A stretch of DNA of 13,438 nt from Chloroflexota bacterium (GTDB lineage: Bacteria; Chloroflexota; Dehalococcoidia; SM23-28-2; RBG-16-64-32), in contig VBJT01000027.1 of NCBI GenBank assembly GCA_005880075.1, positions 1-13,438 of the forward strand, read 5' to 3'. Numbering within the stretch: position 1 is the stretch's first letter; each line of letters starts with the position of its first letter. A program made the position numbers and the translations under genes. Positions 1-6,333 of this stretch are shown in pieces. The notes below the pieces were generated by a model. That model saw only the letters and a program-made list of their open reading frames with translations, had not been told where the DNA came from and ran no database searches.

Positions 1-573
1 CCGATATGCATCAGGTTCAACACATGCCCGCAGGAACTTCGCGAGCTGGTGCGCGTATTCTTCGTCCTCATATCCCATCAGCACCCTTGCGAAAGTCTCC
101 GAATAGATGACCCAATCTAGACCCCGCAGCGCCTTCTCCGCCTGCCAGGTCGCCGACTGCTGGAAATCGGAAGGCTGTGTCCAACCGTCCGCAAAGATGA
201 GGCGCGAGATCCGCTCGGGCCACTGAGCCGCGTAAGTCAACGCGATCGGTACGGCGCCTAAAACTGCACAAAGTGAGAACTTTTCCAGACCGGTCCGAGC
301 ACCGACCGTTTCGATGACACGAGTCAGCGCTTCCATGGAAAAGTCGAATGAGTCTCGATCTGAGAGGCCGGTACCCGGCCAGTCAAACCATACCAACCGC
401 TGGTTCTTCGCCAGCGGCTGAAATATGTGCGAGGAGACAGTCTCCCAATCGAGTTGGACATGACTCCAAGGCGGAGACCACAACCAGAGGAGCGCGCTTC
501 CTTCGCCTGCGACACAATACGCTATGTTCACTCCGTCGCTCGTTTTCGCGTACTGGATTCTTGGCGTCGCCAT
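1..573 (-). CDS. alpha/beta-hydrolase-fold protein, likely non-catalytic, partial (C-terminus outside window)
   Basis: The frame is open from the ATG at 573-571 to the window edge (191 codons), so the C-terminus is missing. The protein begins MATPRIQYAKTSDGVNIAY and has the strand and loop order of an alpha/beta hydrolase, including a WFDWPGTGLSDR segment equivalent to the D-x-R-G-x-G-x-S-D-R loop of the family. It is a paralogue of the upstream gene, which starts MEPRIQYARTSDGVSIAY. Where active relatives have the nucleophile elbow G-x-S-x-G, this copy reads A-V-L-G-A, so the serine is absent and hydrolase activity is doubtful. The start is fixed by the one-base TGATG overlap with the upstream stop, which implies translational coupling. 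A cyclase domain may follow beyond the edge, as in the neighbour, but that cannot be seen. The fold assignment is fairly firm; no substrate can be named. Confidence 0.75.
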   Translation of the reverse strand, partial: MATPRIQYAKTSDGVNIAYCVAGEGSALLWLWSPPWSHVQLDWETVSSHIFQPLAKNQRLVWFDWPGTGLSDRDSFDFSMEALTRVIETVGARTGLEKFSLCAVLGAVPIALTYAAQWPERISRLIFADGWTQPSDFQQSATWQAEKALRGLDWVIYSETFARVLMGYEDEEYAHQLAKFLRACVEPDAYR

Positions 574-1787
574 CACTCGTCCTTTCGCACCGCCCAGACC
601 CGCACCGCTTCCCCGACGCCTTTGAGCGCCTGCTCACCGCGGTCCTCGAAGCGAACGCCCGCTGATGTCCGCTCGAGCGAGCGCACTGTCTCCGACACCA
701 ACACCACTCCCGCCGCCGACAGCCCGCTGATGCGCGAGGCGATGTTCACGGCGCCGCCGTAGACGTTGTTGTCTTCGCGGATGACGTCCCCTGCGTCCAG
801 GCCGAGGTGAATGGGAAGGCCGGCGTCGTCGCCGGCGCGGCTGCAGGCGAGCGCCGCCTCTATGGCGTGGCGGGCGCTCGTGAACACGGCGAGGACGCCG
901 TCGCCGAGGAGCTCGGTGAGCGCGGTTGAATCGGCGATGTCGGCGAAGAGAATGACGGCGGTGCCAGTGGGCAGCGTCGTGGCGATGGGTTCCGTCTCAC
1001 TCGTCTCGCCGACAAATTCCGCGATGAGGCGCGGGACGTCGGCGTAGGTGACATCGTCGATCAAGCGGAAGCGGGCGTCGCTGATTCCGGCTGCGATGCG
1101 CTGGCCGACCTGGGTGGACAGAAACCGGTTACTACGATTATGCAGGACCAGCGTCGAAATCTTGATTTGATCGAGCAGGTGCGAAACGTTCCACGCTTCG
1201 TCAGTCTGGGCGGCGAATGCGAGCTGCAGGGCTTCCCGGTCTACGCAGGCGCGGATGTGTTCGGCGAACAGCGCGGCAAAAGGTCCCTCAAAGGGGCAGA
1301 ATACCCGTGCAAGCGCCTCCGTATAGAGGACCCAGTCCTGCTCACGCATCGCGATTTCGGGATTGATCGTCGGGCTCTCGAAGTAGTCAGACGCTTCCAC
1401 GCGCCCGTCTGCGAGGACCAAGTGAGACACGCGATCCGGGTGCTTGGCCGCATATGCGATGGCGACAGAAACTCCGTCATAAACCGCCCATAACGCAAAC
1501 CGTTCGCCCCGAGCGCGCTCAGCGACCGCTTCGAGGTCCAGCACCGTCGCTGGCATCGTGAAGTCGGTTGCTTTACGATCAGACATCCCTGAGCCGCGAA
1601 AGTCGTACCAGACGGTACGAAATCGCTCGGCTAGGCCGCGGTACTGGTCGGGGGCCATATCCCACATGCGATCGACGAGAGAAAGCGGAGGCGATGGCAC
1701 AACGATGACTGTGCGTCCGCGGCCGGTCGTTGCATAGGCAATGCTTACGCCGTCGCTCGTTCGGGCGTATTGGATTCTCGGCTCCAT
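573..1787 (-). CDS. alpha/beta-hydrolase-fold protein fused to a shortened class III adenylate/guanylate cyclase domain
   Basis: The 404-residue protein has an alpha/beta-hydrolase fold at about 1-260 and a class III nucleotide cyclase domain at about 276-400. I start it at the ATG at 1787 because this aligns with the start of the downstream paralogue; a frame extension to 1847 would add 20 unmatched residues. In the hydrolase part the nucleophile-elbow position is Tyr103 (A-V-Y-D-G), the acid loop reads H-N-R-S-N-R, and no convincing catalytic His is seen near 245-250, so it is probably a non-catalytic sensor-like domain. The cyclase part keeps the first metal Asp (FADIADST, Asp283), a second Asp in LLGDGVLAVF (Asp296) and the N-I-A-S-R segment (Asn348, Arg352). 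The two Asp residues are only 13 apart, far closer than in active cyclases, so the alpha1-alpha2 region appears deleted. The protein seems cytosolic. The stop overlaps the next gene's start by one base. Confidence 0.82.
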   Translation of the reverse strand: MEPRIQYARTSDGVSIAYATTGRGRTVIVVPSPPLSLVDRMWDMAPDQYRGLAERFRTVWYDFRGSGMSDRKATDFTMPATVLDLEAVAERARGERFALWAVYDGVSVAIAYAAKHPDRVSHLVLADGRVEASDYFESPTINPEIAMREQDWVLYTEALARVFCPFEGPFAALFAEHIRACVDREALQLAFAAQTDEAWNVSHLLDQIKISTLVLHNRSNRFLSTQVGQRIAAGISDARFRLIDDVTYADVPRLIAEFVGETSETEPIATTLPTGTAVILFADIADSTALTELLGDGVLAVFTSARHAIEAALACSRAGDDAGLPIHLGLDAGDVIREDNNVYGGAVNIASRISGLSAAGVVLVSETVRSLERTSAGVRFEDRGEQALKGVGEAVRVWAVRKDE

Positions 1788-1939
1788 TGCGATTGGTGCT
1801 CTTCGCTTCCCCTCAATGGTGAGCCAGTGAGCCAACCGGTGCACCATTTGTGTTAAGTGCTATGCGGCCAGCTTCCCCGGCTAGCGCTAGTACGGCTATT
1901 GTAGCGGCGAGATATCGAGCTTGGTAGAGGGCGCTAGGC

Positions 1940-3904
1940 CTACGGTGTGCAGTGCTGTCCGAAGAGGCCGGTAAGGCGCGCGACGTCCGTGATGTCCACG
2001 AAGCCGTCCGGGGTCGCGGGCGCGACGTCATAGCGCGGCGGTGCGGGCGGGACGGGCGAGCCGAAAACGCCTGTTAGCGCGGCGATGTCGCTTATGTCCG
2101 CGAACGTGTCGTCATTGACGTCCGCCGGCCAGGCGTTCGTCCCGCACTTGAGCAGCGGGCTGGTGCCGATCACTGCTTCGGAAACGTCGCTCCATGTATC
2201 GTTGTCGTCGTCGCTGTCGCAGGCGTCGCCGGTGCCGTCCGCATCGGTGTCCACGGGAGTTGCGCCGAGCAACAAGCGGCCGGAGCCGAACGTGTTGTCT
2301 TTTCCGGCCGCTCCGAGGTCGACGACGTTGGTCTCGAGGAACGCCTTCAGCTGCGACGGCGTGTAGCAGGGCAGCCGCTGCTTGACCAGTGCAGCCGCCC
2401 CCGCCAGATGCGGCGAGGCGGCAGACGTGCCGTAGAAGGCGGAGGGTCCGTAGGTGGCGGTGCTGACTCCATCGGGTCCCGCTATGTCCGGCTTTATCCG
2501 GCCGTCGCTAGTCGGCCCGAGCGAGCTGAACGACTCGATCGTATTGGGGCTGTTCCAGTAGACGGCGCCTACAGTGAGTGCGTTGGGATTGTCCGCGGGC
2601 TGGAGCACGCTGCCCGCCGTCACCACGTACTCGATGTCCTGGTACGCCGAGTACAGGTCGAGGTTGGCGTTCGTATCGGCCGCGTGCTTCTGGATAGTCA
2701 GATGGTAGGTATCGGTCACGGGCACGGTTATGGCGAACTGCTCGACCGGGTTGGCGCCGGGGACGCAGCCTCCGTCGTTCTGGCGGGTCTCGGAGGCGGC
2801 GACGGTAATCGGCAGGCCGGTGTTGTCGTCGGTCCGTTTGAGATAGAGGTCGTAGTCTCGGCACGAGGCGCCGAACGGGTCGTCCCATCGCAGCTCGGCG
2901 GCTGCCGGGTCGCCCGCGAAGAGGACGCCGAAGAAACCGTTGAGCTGGTTACCTTCGTCGATGAAGGGCGTGTCCTGGAACTCGTGCCAGGTGTTGTTAT
3001 CCTGGTCGTTGAAGGGACCGGACCAGTGCTTGGTCGCGTGGTTGCCTGCAGCAACTGACCATAGCGTGCCCGCGGCGGTCGATTGGGTGACGATGTTGTC
3101 GACAACGCCGGTGCCATCGCCGGGGCCCGAGGTGAAGTAGCCCCACGAAGCGTTTATTACCTTGACGCCCTGCGCGGTGAGCCACTGCGAGGCGTTCGCC
3201 AGCTCGACCTCGGTATCGAAGTTCGCGAGGTACATCTGCGCGCCCGGCGCCATCTCGTGTACGATCTCAGCGACCGCCGTGCCGTGCGGTTGTCCGGCGC
3301 CGGTAATGTCGCCGTCAGCGCGGAAGGACTGAGCGGTCACCGCTGGCGGAAGTTCGGTCCCGAGCAAACCCTGGTAGCCCTGGAAGCCGAGGTCGAGGAC
3401 GGCCACCTTTACGCCCGCGCCCGTCACGCCCTGTGCCTGCCAGCCGCTCGCGTTGGTGAGACTAACGCCCTGGCCGGTGACGTCGGGAATAGCCTTGAGA
3501 GGCGGCCTGATCAGCTGCGAGGGGCCGCTGCGCGCGAGGGCGTCGAGCGCCGCCAGCGGCACGAGGACCTGGACGAGCGTGCCGTGGGTGCCCTCGACAG
3601 TTGCACGAAGACTGTGAGCGGCTGCCGCCACGTCTTCACCATGGCCCTGGGCGGTCTCAACGATCACGCGCACTTTATCGCCGCGCAGCTCGACGCCTGA
3701 CTCGCCGGCCTTCGCGGCCGCCTCGGCGGCGCCGCCACGCTGGAAGGCCTCGGACACCCGCGCCAGCCGGGAGTCCAGCCGCGAGGGGTGTGAAGGCTGC
3801 TCGTGGCCTCCGGCGAAAGAAGCGACGGGCGCGCCCGCGAAGACAAGCAGCCCGGCGAGGACAGCCAGAATCACGGCCGCTCGGGCGGTGGCTCGTGGAT
3901 GCAC
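1940..3904 (-). CDS. secreted subtilisin-family (S8) serine protease with TSP3-like and dockerin-like C-terminus
   Basis: The 654-residue exported endopeptidase starts at GTG (3904). A signal peptide covers about 1-32, with a hydrophobic core at 11-23 and an ASFA-type cleavage region. A propeptide-like region (about 70-140) precedes the catalytic domain. The catalytic triad is Asp171 (VAVLDLG), His207 (QPHGTAVA) and Ser494 (YGTSAASPH), with oxyanion Asn288 (AAGN). A segment of about 100 residues (roughly 325-430, DYDLYL and YHLTIQ strands) sits between Asn288 and Ser494 and resembles a pre-peptidase C-terminal (PPC) beta-sandwich. An Asp-rich TSP3-like stretch (551-570) leads into a dockerin-like module (Cys587-Cys652; loop ligands Asp595, Asn597, Asp599, Asp606). 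No clear Shine-Dalgarno precedes the GTG. The gene is co-directional with the upstream LTD gene (71-bp gap), so read-through is possible. The protease call is firm; its substrate is unknown. Confidence 0.93.
   Translation of the reverse strand: MHPRATARAAVILAVLAGLLVFAGAPVASFAGGHEQPSHPSRLDSRLARVSEAFQRGGAAEAAAKAGESGVELRGDKVRVIVETAQGHGEDVAAAAHSLRATVEGTHGTLVQVLVPLAALDALARSGPSQLIRPPLKAIPDVTGQGVSLTNASGWQAQGVTGAGVKVAVLDLGFQGYQGLLGTELPPAVTAQSFRADGDITGAGQPHGTAVAEIVHEMAPGAQMYLANFDTEVELANASQWLTAQGVKVINASWGYFTSGPGDGTGVVDNIVTQSTAAGTLWSVAAGNHATKHWSGPFNDQDNNTWHEFQDTPFIDEGNQLNGFFGVLFAGDPAAAELRWDDPFGASCRDYDLYLKRTDDNTGLPITVAASETRQNDGGCVPGANPVEQFAITVPVTDTYHLTIQKHAADTNANLDLYSAYQDIEYVVTAGSVLQPADNPNALTVGAVYWNSPNTIESFSSLGPTSDGRIKPDIAGPDGVSTATYGPSAFYGTSAASPHLAGAAALVKQRLPCYTPSQLKAFLETNVVDLGAAGKDNTFGSGRLLLGATPVDTDADGTGDACDSDDDNDTWSDVSEAVIGTSPLLKCGTNAWPADVNDDTFADISDIAALTGVFGSPVPPAPPRYDVAPATPDGFVDITDVARLTGLFGQHCTP
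1949..2146 (-). repeat. dockerin-like module of the S8 protease
   Basis: Cys587-Cys652: CGTNAWP, full loop DVNDDTFADISD, a VPPAPPRYDVAPATP bridge, partial loop DGFVDITD and a closing H-C. It is closest in wording to unit 1 of the cohesin-like gene. Confidence 0.75.
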
Positions 3905-3914
3905 TGGCGGGAAG

Positions 3915-3931
3915 GCTCTAGTAGTTAGAGC
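3915..3931. repeat. short inverted repeat upstream of the S8 protease start
   Basis: GCTCTA and TAGAGC are separated by five bases and lie about ten bases upstream of the GTG start. In the mRNA this would form a 6-bp hairpin in the ribosome-loading zone, where no good Shine-Dalgarno is seen. The repeat is visible; any role in translation is inference. Confidence 0.35.
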
Positions 3932-3975
3932 GCAGAAGACATAATGATGTTACAGCCTGGGAGCTTGCTCGGAGG

Positions 3976-4869
3976 CTAGAGTCCGTCTTGCGGCGGTCTA
4001 AGGCCGCGACGCAACCTCCGCACGGCAACCAACATCAGCGCCGCACCCGCGACGCCGCTAAGAAGGCCTAGCGCAAGCAGGTGCCCGTGTAGCGGCTGCC
4101 CGCTGCTAGCGGACAGCACTCCGACGCCCGACGCCGGTCCGCCCGACAGCTGGCCGCTCGCGTTCGCGGCCTGGGCCGCAGTCCCGGCGGCGGTGCTCGC
4201 GACCGTGTTTCCCGAAGCGGGCGCGCCCTGGCTCGCGCCTGTCGATTGCGCGCCGTCGGTCTGAGTGCTGGCGGCCTGGTTGCCGTCTGTCTGCCCGGTG
4301 TTCCCGCCGGCACCCGGCTCGGCGTTGGATGGCGCCGGCGTCGCTGCGGCCGGCGTGGCTGTCGGCTGCTCCAAAGGCGGTATTTCGGTTGTCCCCGGGC
4401 AGCCCATCTGGCTGACATTACGCCACGGCAGCTGCGAAGCATCGACGAGCCGGATGAAGTCCTTACCGTCTTCGTTCAGGACAAAAAGAGACGGATCATA
4501 GACTTCGCTGGGATTCCAGCCATAGATCCAGGCACCCGCAACATCGGGCGGGGTTGGCGTTAGAGGCGCCAGGTGCCCGTTGTAGACATAGAACGTCTCG
4601 CCTGCGGCGACGGAGCCGACCACGCCCAGGTCGAAGACCTCGTTGGGCTTGTCGCTCATTAACCTCCAGCCGGCCAGGTTCTGCGCCGTATCGCCCTTAT
4701 TCTGGATGGCGATCTTTCGCGGGTGGCCGGCACAGTCGACGGCAGTGACCTGCACATCGGACGCGGCGCTCGTGGTGAGGATGTAAGCCAAGCCGGCGCC
4801 GCCGACGACGGCGGCCACGGTTGCGCGGGCTATGAGGCTTCTCAGGGACAACGTCGTTACGGCGGGCAT
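3976..4869 (-). CDS. membrane-anchored lamin-tail-domain (LTD) surface protein
   Basis: The 297-residue protein has an N-terminal hydrophobic export segment (about 14-34). A lamin-tail-like beta domain follows at about 38-157, recognised from the order I-A-I-Q-N-K-G, L-A-G-W-R-L, V-A-A-G-E-T and L-N-E-D-G-K-D-F-I-R-L; Cys46 and Cys157 may form a disulfide. A low-complexity Pro/Thr/Ala/Gly/Ser/Gln linker runs from about 160 to 255. It ends in a transmembrane helix (about 264-283) and the basic tail RRLRRGLRPP, so the LTD domain should sit outside the membrane. No LPxTG-type sorting motif is present. The ATG lies inside the last codons of the upstream copper-monooxygenase-like gene (13-bp overlap), indicating coupled translation. 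Bacterial LTD domains occur in many extracellular proteins and their ligand is usually unknown. A surface tether or partner for the co-translated enzymes is a reasonable inference. Confidence 0.78.
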   Translation of the reverse strand: MPAVTTLSLRSLIARATVAAVVGGAGLAYILTTSAASDVQVTAVDCAGHPRKIAIQNKGDTAQNLAGWRLMSDKPNEVFDLGVVGSVAAGETFYVYNGHLAPLTPTPPDVAGAWIYGWNPSEVYDPSLFVLNEDGKDFIRLVDASQLPWRNVSQMGCPGTTEIPPLEQPTATPAAATPAPSNAEPGAGGNTGQTDGNQAASTQTDGAQSTGASQGAPASGNTVASTAAGTAAQAANASGQLSGGPASGVGVLSASSGQPLHGHLLALGLLSGVAGAALMLVAVRRLRRGLRPPQDGL

Positions 4870-6296
4870 GGGTGTCCGAAATCAGCCGTCATCCTCGATA
4901 CGTCAGTAATGTCGATAAACGCGTCTGGGGGGTTTCCTCCGATGTTGTAGCGATAGGGGGCAGGCGGAATCGCTGAGCCAAAGTTGCCGGTGAGGAACGT
5001 CAGGTCCGTTATATCCGAGAAGCCGTTGCTGTCGATGTCGGAGGGCCAGGCGTTGGCGCCGCAGCGCAGGTTGGCTGCGGTCCCCACCATACCCTCGACG
5101 CGGTCGGGGTAGCCGTCGCCGTCCGTATCCTGGGTGCTGGTTTCGCAGCCGTCCCATACGCCGTTGGTATTGGCGTCGGGCGGGTTGGCTGGAAGGGCCA
5201 GCGAGAGTATTCCCATCGCGTCGGTGATGGGGAAGCCGGACTGGTTGTTATACGAGGCATACACCCTGATTACGTCACCGGTGCAGAGGATGGAACCCGG
5301 AGGGCTGACGCTGCAAAGCGACATATTCTGGATATGGTCGGCCGGCCCCGGTGGGGGTGGAGAACTCGGCTGGTGGTAGGCGGGAATAAGAGTCTGGGAA
5401 TTCGCAGAGGCCGGGTGTCCCGGGTCCGGCGGGTTCGGGTTCGTCTGCAGGTAGCGCGAGCCTGTGCCGTAGCCGCCGGCAGACGTGCAGATCCATTGAC
5501 CGCGCGTCAGGTTGTAAGCCGAGACCGCGATTCCGTAGTCGTGAACGTGGCCACCGCCGGCTATCACCTGACCTTGCTCGGCGGCGGTTACGACGTGGTC
5601 TGTGTTTATCCCAGTGGGGCAGTTCGAGGGGCAGGTGTGCGTGTCACTGTAGTTAATCGGGATCGTGTACTCCGCGTCGACAGCAGTGGCTACATTGAGG
5701 CCGATGCCTTTCAGCTTGTTGAGTGTCACGCCCGTCTGATAGGTGACCGTGAACTTCAGTCTGACCTTATGCGCAGCGTTTCCGCTGTTGTGAATGTGCC
5801 ACCCGACGAACCATTGAAAATTGCAGTTGTTCGGGTCGTCGGGGCTGCCGGGCGTACCGATCAAACGGCCGTAGCCTGCTGGTGACTGGTAGACCGTTCG
5901 CTCGTTCCCTGAAAGAAAGACGGTTTGCAGACAGCCGTCCGCAACGGCGTCGTGGTGAAGCCAGATGCCCTGCGCGTTGTCCCCGTCGTAGTTGGCGATC
6001 ATGCCGTCCGTGAAGGCGGGGTTCGGGTCCTTCCAGTAGACCATGTCCGGTACGATGCTTGTGATATAGCAAGGTGGGGCGCAAAAGGGCGGGATGGACA
6101 GGCTCAACAGGTTCTCGTCGGCGCCCCCGTTACCGGCGATCGGGCCGATCGAGCCGTCCGGTTGATTGCCGTAAAACAAGGTGACCGTCGTCTGGGTCGC
6201 CTCGGCAGACGGCGGCGAATGGATGATGCCGCGGCCGCCAAGGCCTACGAGCAACAGGGCCACGACCGCCACACCCAGAGCCGTTATTCGCGTCAT
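4857..6296 (-). CDS. secreted copper type II (PHM/DBH-like) monooxygenase-like protein with dockerin-like C-terminus, copy 1
   Basis: The 479-residue exported protein has a signal peptide at about 1-33 (hydrophobic 5-20). Its core has the metal-ligand order of the peptidylglycine/dopamine beta-monooxygenase superfamily: a His-His pair (WLHH, 114-115), H-I-H-N (167-170, compare H-Y-H-N in DBH), a GGHVHDYG motif (His250, His252) and a late Met361 in SGFPITDAMG. In PHM the equivalents are HH and H for the CuH site, and HxH plus Met for the CuM site. Paired cysteines (72/76, 222/226, 328/338) suit an extracellular disulfide-bonded domain. A TSP3-like DTDGDGYPD stretch (390-398) leads to a dockerin-like module (Cys412-Cys477). 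A GAAAGGA Shine-Dalgarno lies at 6305-6311, eight bases before the ATG. The gene sits 37 bp after its paralogue and overlaps the LTD gene. The reaction and substrate are unknown; the family call rests on motifs only. Confidence 0.72.
   Translation of the reverse strand: MTRITALGVAVVALLLVGLGGRGIIHSPPSAEATQTTVTLFYGNQPDGSIGPIAGNGGADENLLSLSIPPFCAPPCYITSIVPDMVYWKDPNPAFTDGMIANYDGDNAQGIWLHHDAVADGCLQTVFLSGNERTVYQSPAGYGRLIGTPGSPDDPNNCNFQWFVGWHIHNSGNAAHKVRLKFTVTYQTGVTLNKLKGIGLNVATAVDAEYTIPINYSDTHTCPSNCPTGINTDHVVTAAEQGQVIAGGGHVHDYGIAVSAYNLTRGQWICTSAGGYGTGSRYLQTNPNPPDPGHPASANSQTLIPAYHQPSSPPPPGPADHIQNMSLCSVSPPGSILCTGDVIRVYASYNNQSGFPITDAMGILSLALPANPPDANTNGVWDGCETSTQDTDGDGYPDRVEGMVGTAANLRCGANAWPSDIDSNGFSDITDLTFLTGNFGSAIPPAPYRYNIGGNPPDAFIDITDVSRMTADFGHPCPP
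4866..5063 (-). repeat. dockerin-like module of copper-monooxygenase-like copy 1
   Basis: The encoded module runs from Cys412 to Cys477. Its first loop reads DIDSNGFSDITD (acidic or Asn ligands at positions 1, 3, 5 and 12 style spacing), then a Pro-rich bridge, then a second partial loop PPDAFIDITD. It is 62 of 69 residues identical to the module of the adjacent paralogue, counted from the Arg before the first Cys. Confidence 0.75.
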
Positions 6297-6304
6297 TCGC
6301 CTGG

Positions 6305-6311
6305 TCCTTTC
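6305..6311 (-). promoter_or_regulatory. ribosome binding site of copper-monooxygenase-like copy 1
   Basis: GAAAGGA lies eight bases upstream of the ATG at 6296, inside the 37-bp gap after the paralogue. Each of the tandem copies therefore has its own initiation site on a shared message. Confidence 0.6.
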
Positions 6312-6333
6312 TTTCGCCGGAGTACGGTTTCGC

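Noticed and set aside
1788..1847. Upstream extension of the hydrolase-cyclase gene by 20 codons
   Set aside because: The extra residues have no counterpart in the tandem paralogue, whose coupled start aligns exactly with the ATG at 1787.
1881..1903. CTAGCGCTAG palindrome and a TACAAT -10-like box upstream of the hydrolase-cyclase gene
   Set aside because: The palindrome is only 10 bp and the -10 candidate has no recognisable -35 at 16-18 bases, so neither is strong enough to annotate.
2408..3700. Two plus-strand open frames of about 205-216 codons opposite the S8 protease
   Set aside because: Both lie antisense to the well-supported protease and show only low-complexity Val/Arg/Gly-rich sequence, without start signals.
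3976..4140. Sortase (LPxTG-type) signal at the C-terminus of the LTD protein
   Set aside because: The hydrophobic helix and basic tail are present, but no LPxTG-like pentapeptide precedes them, so it is treated as a plain transmembrane anchor.
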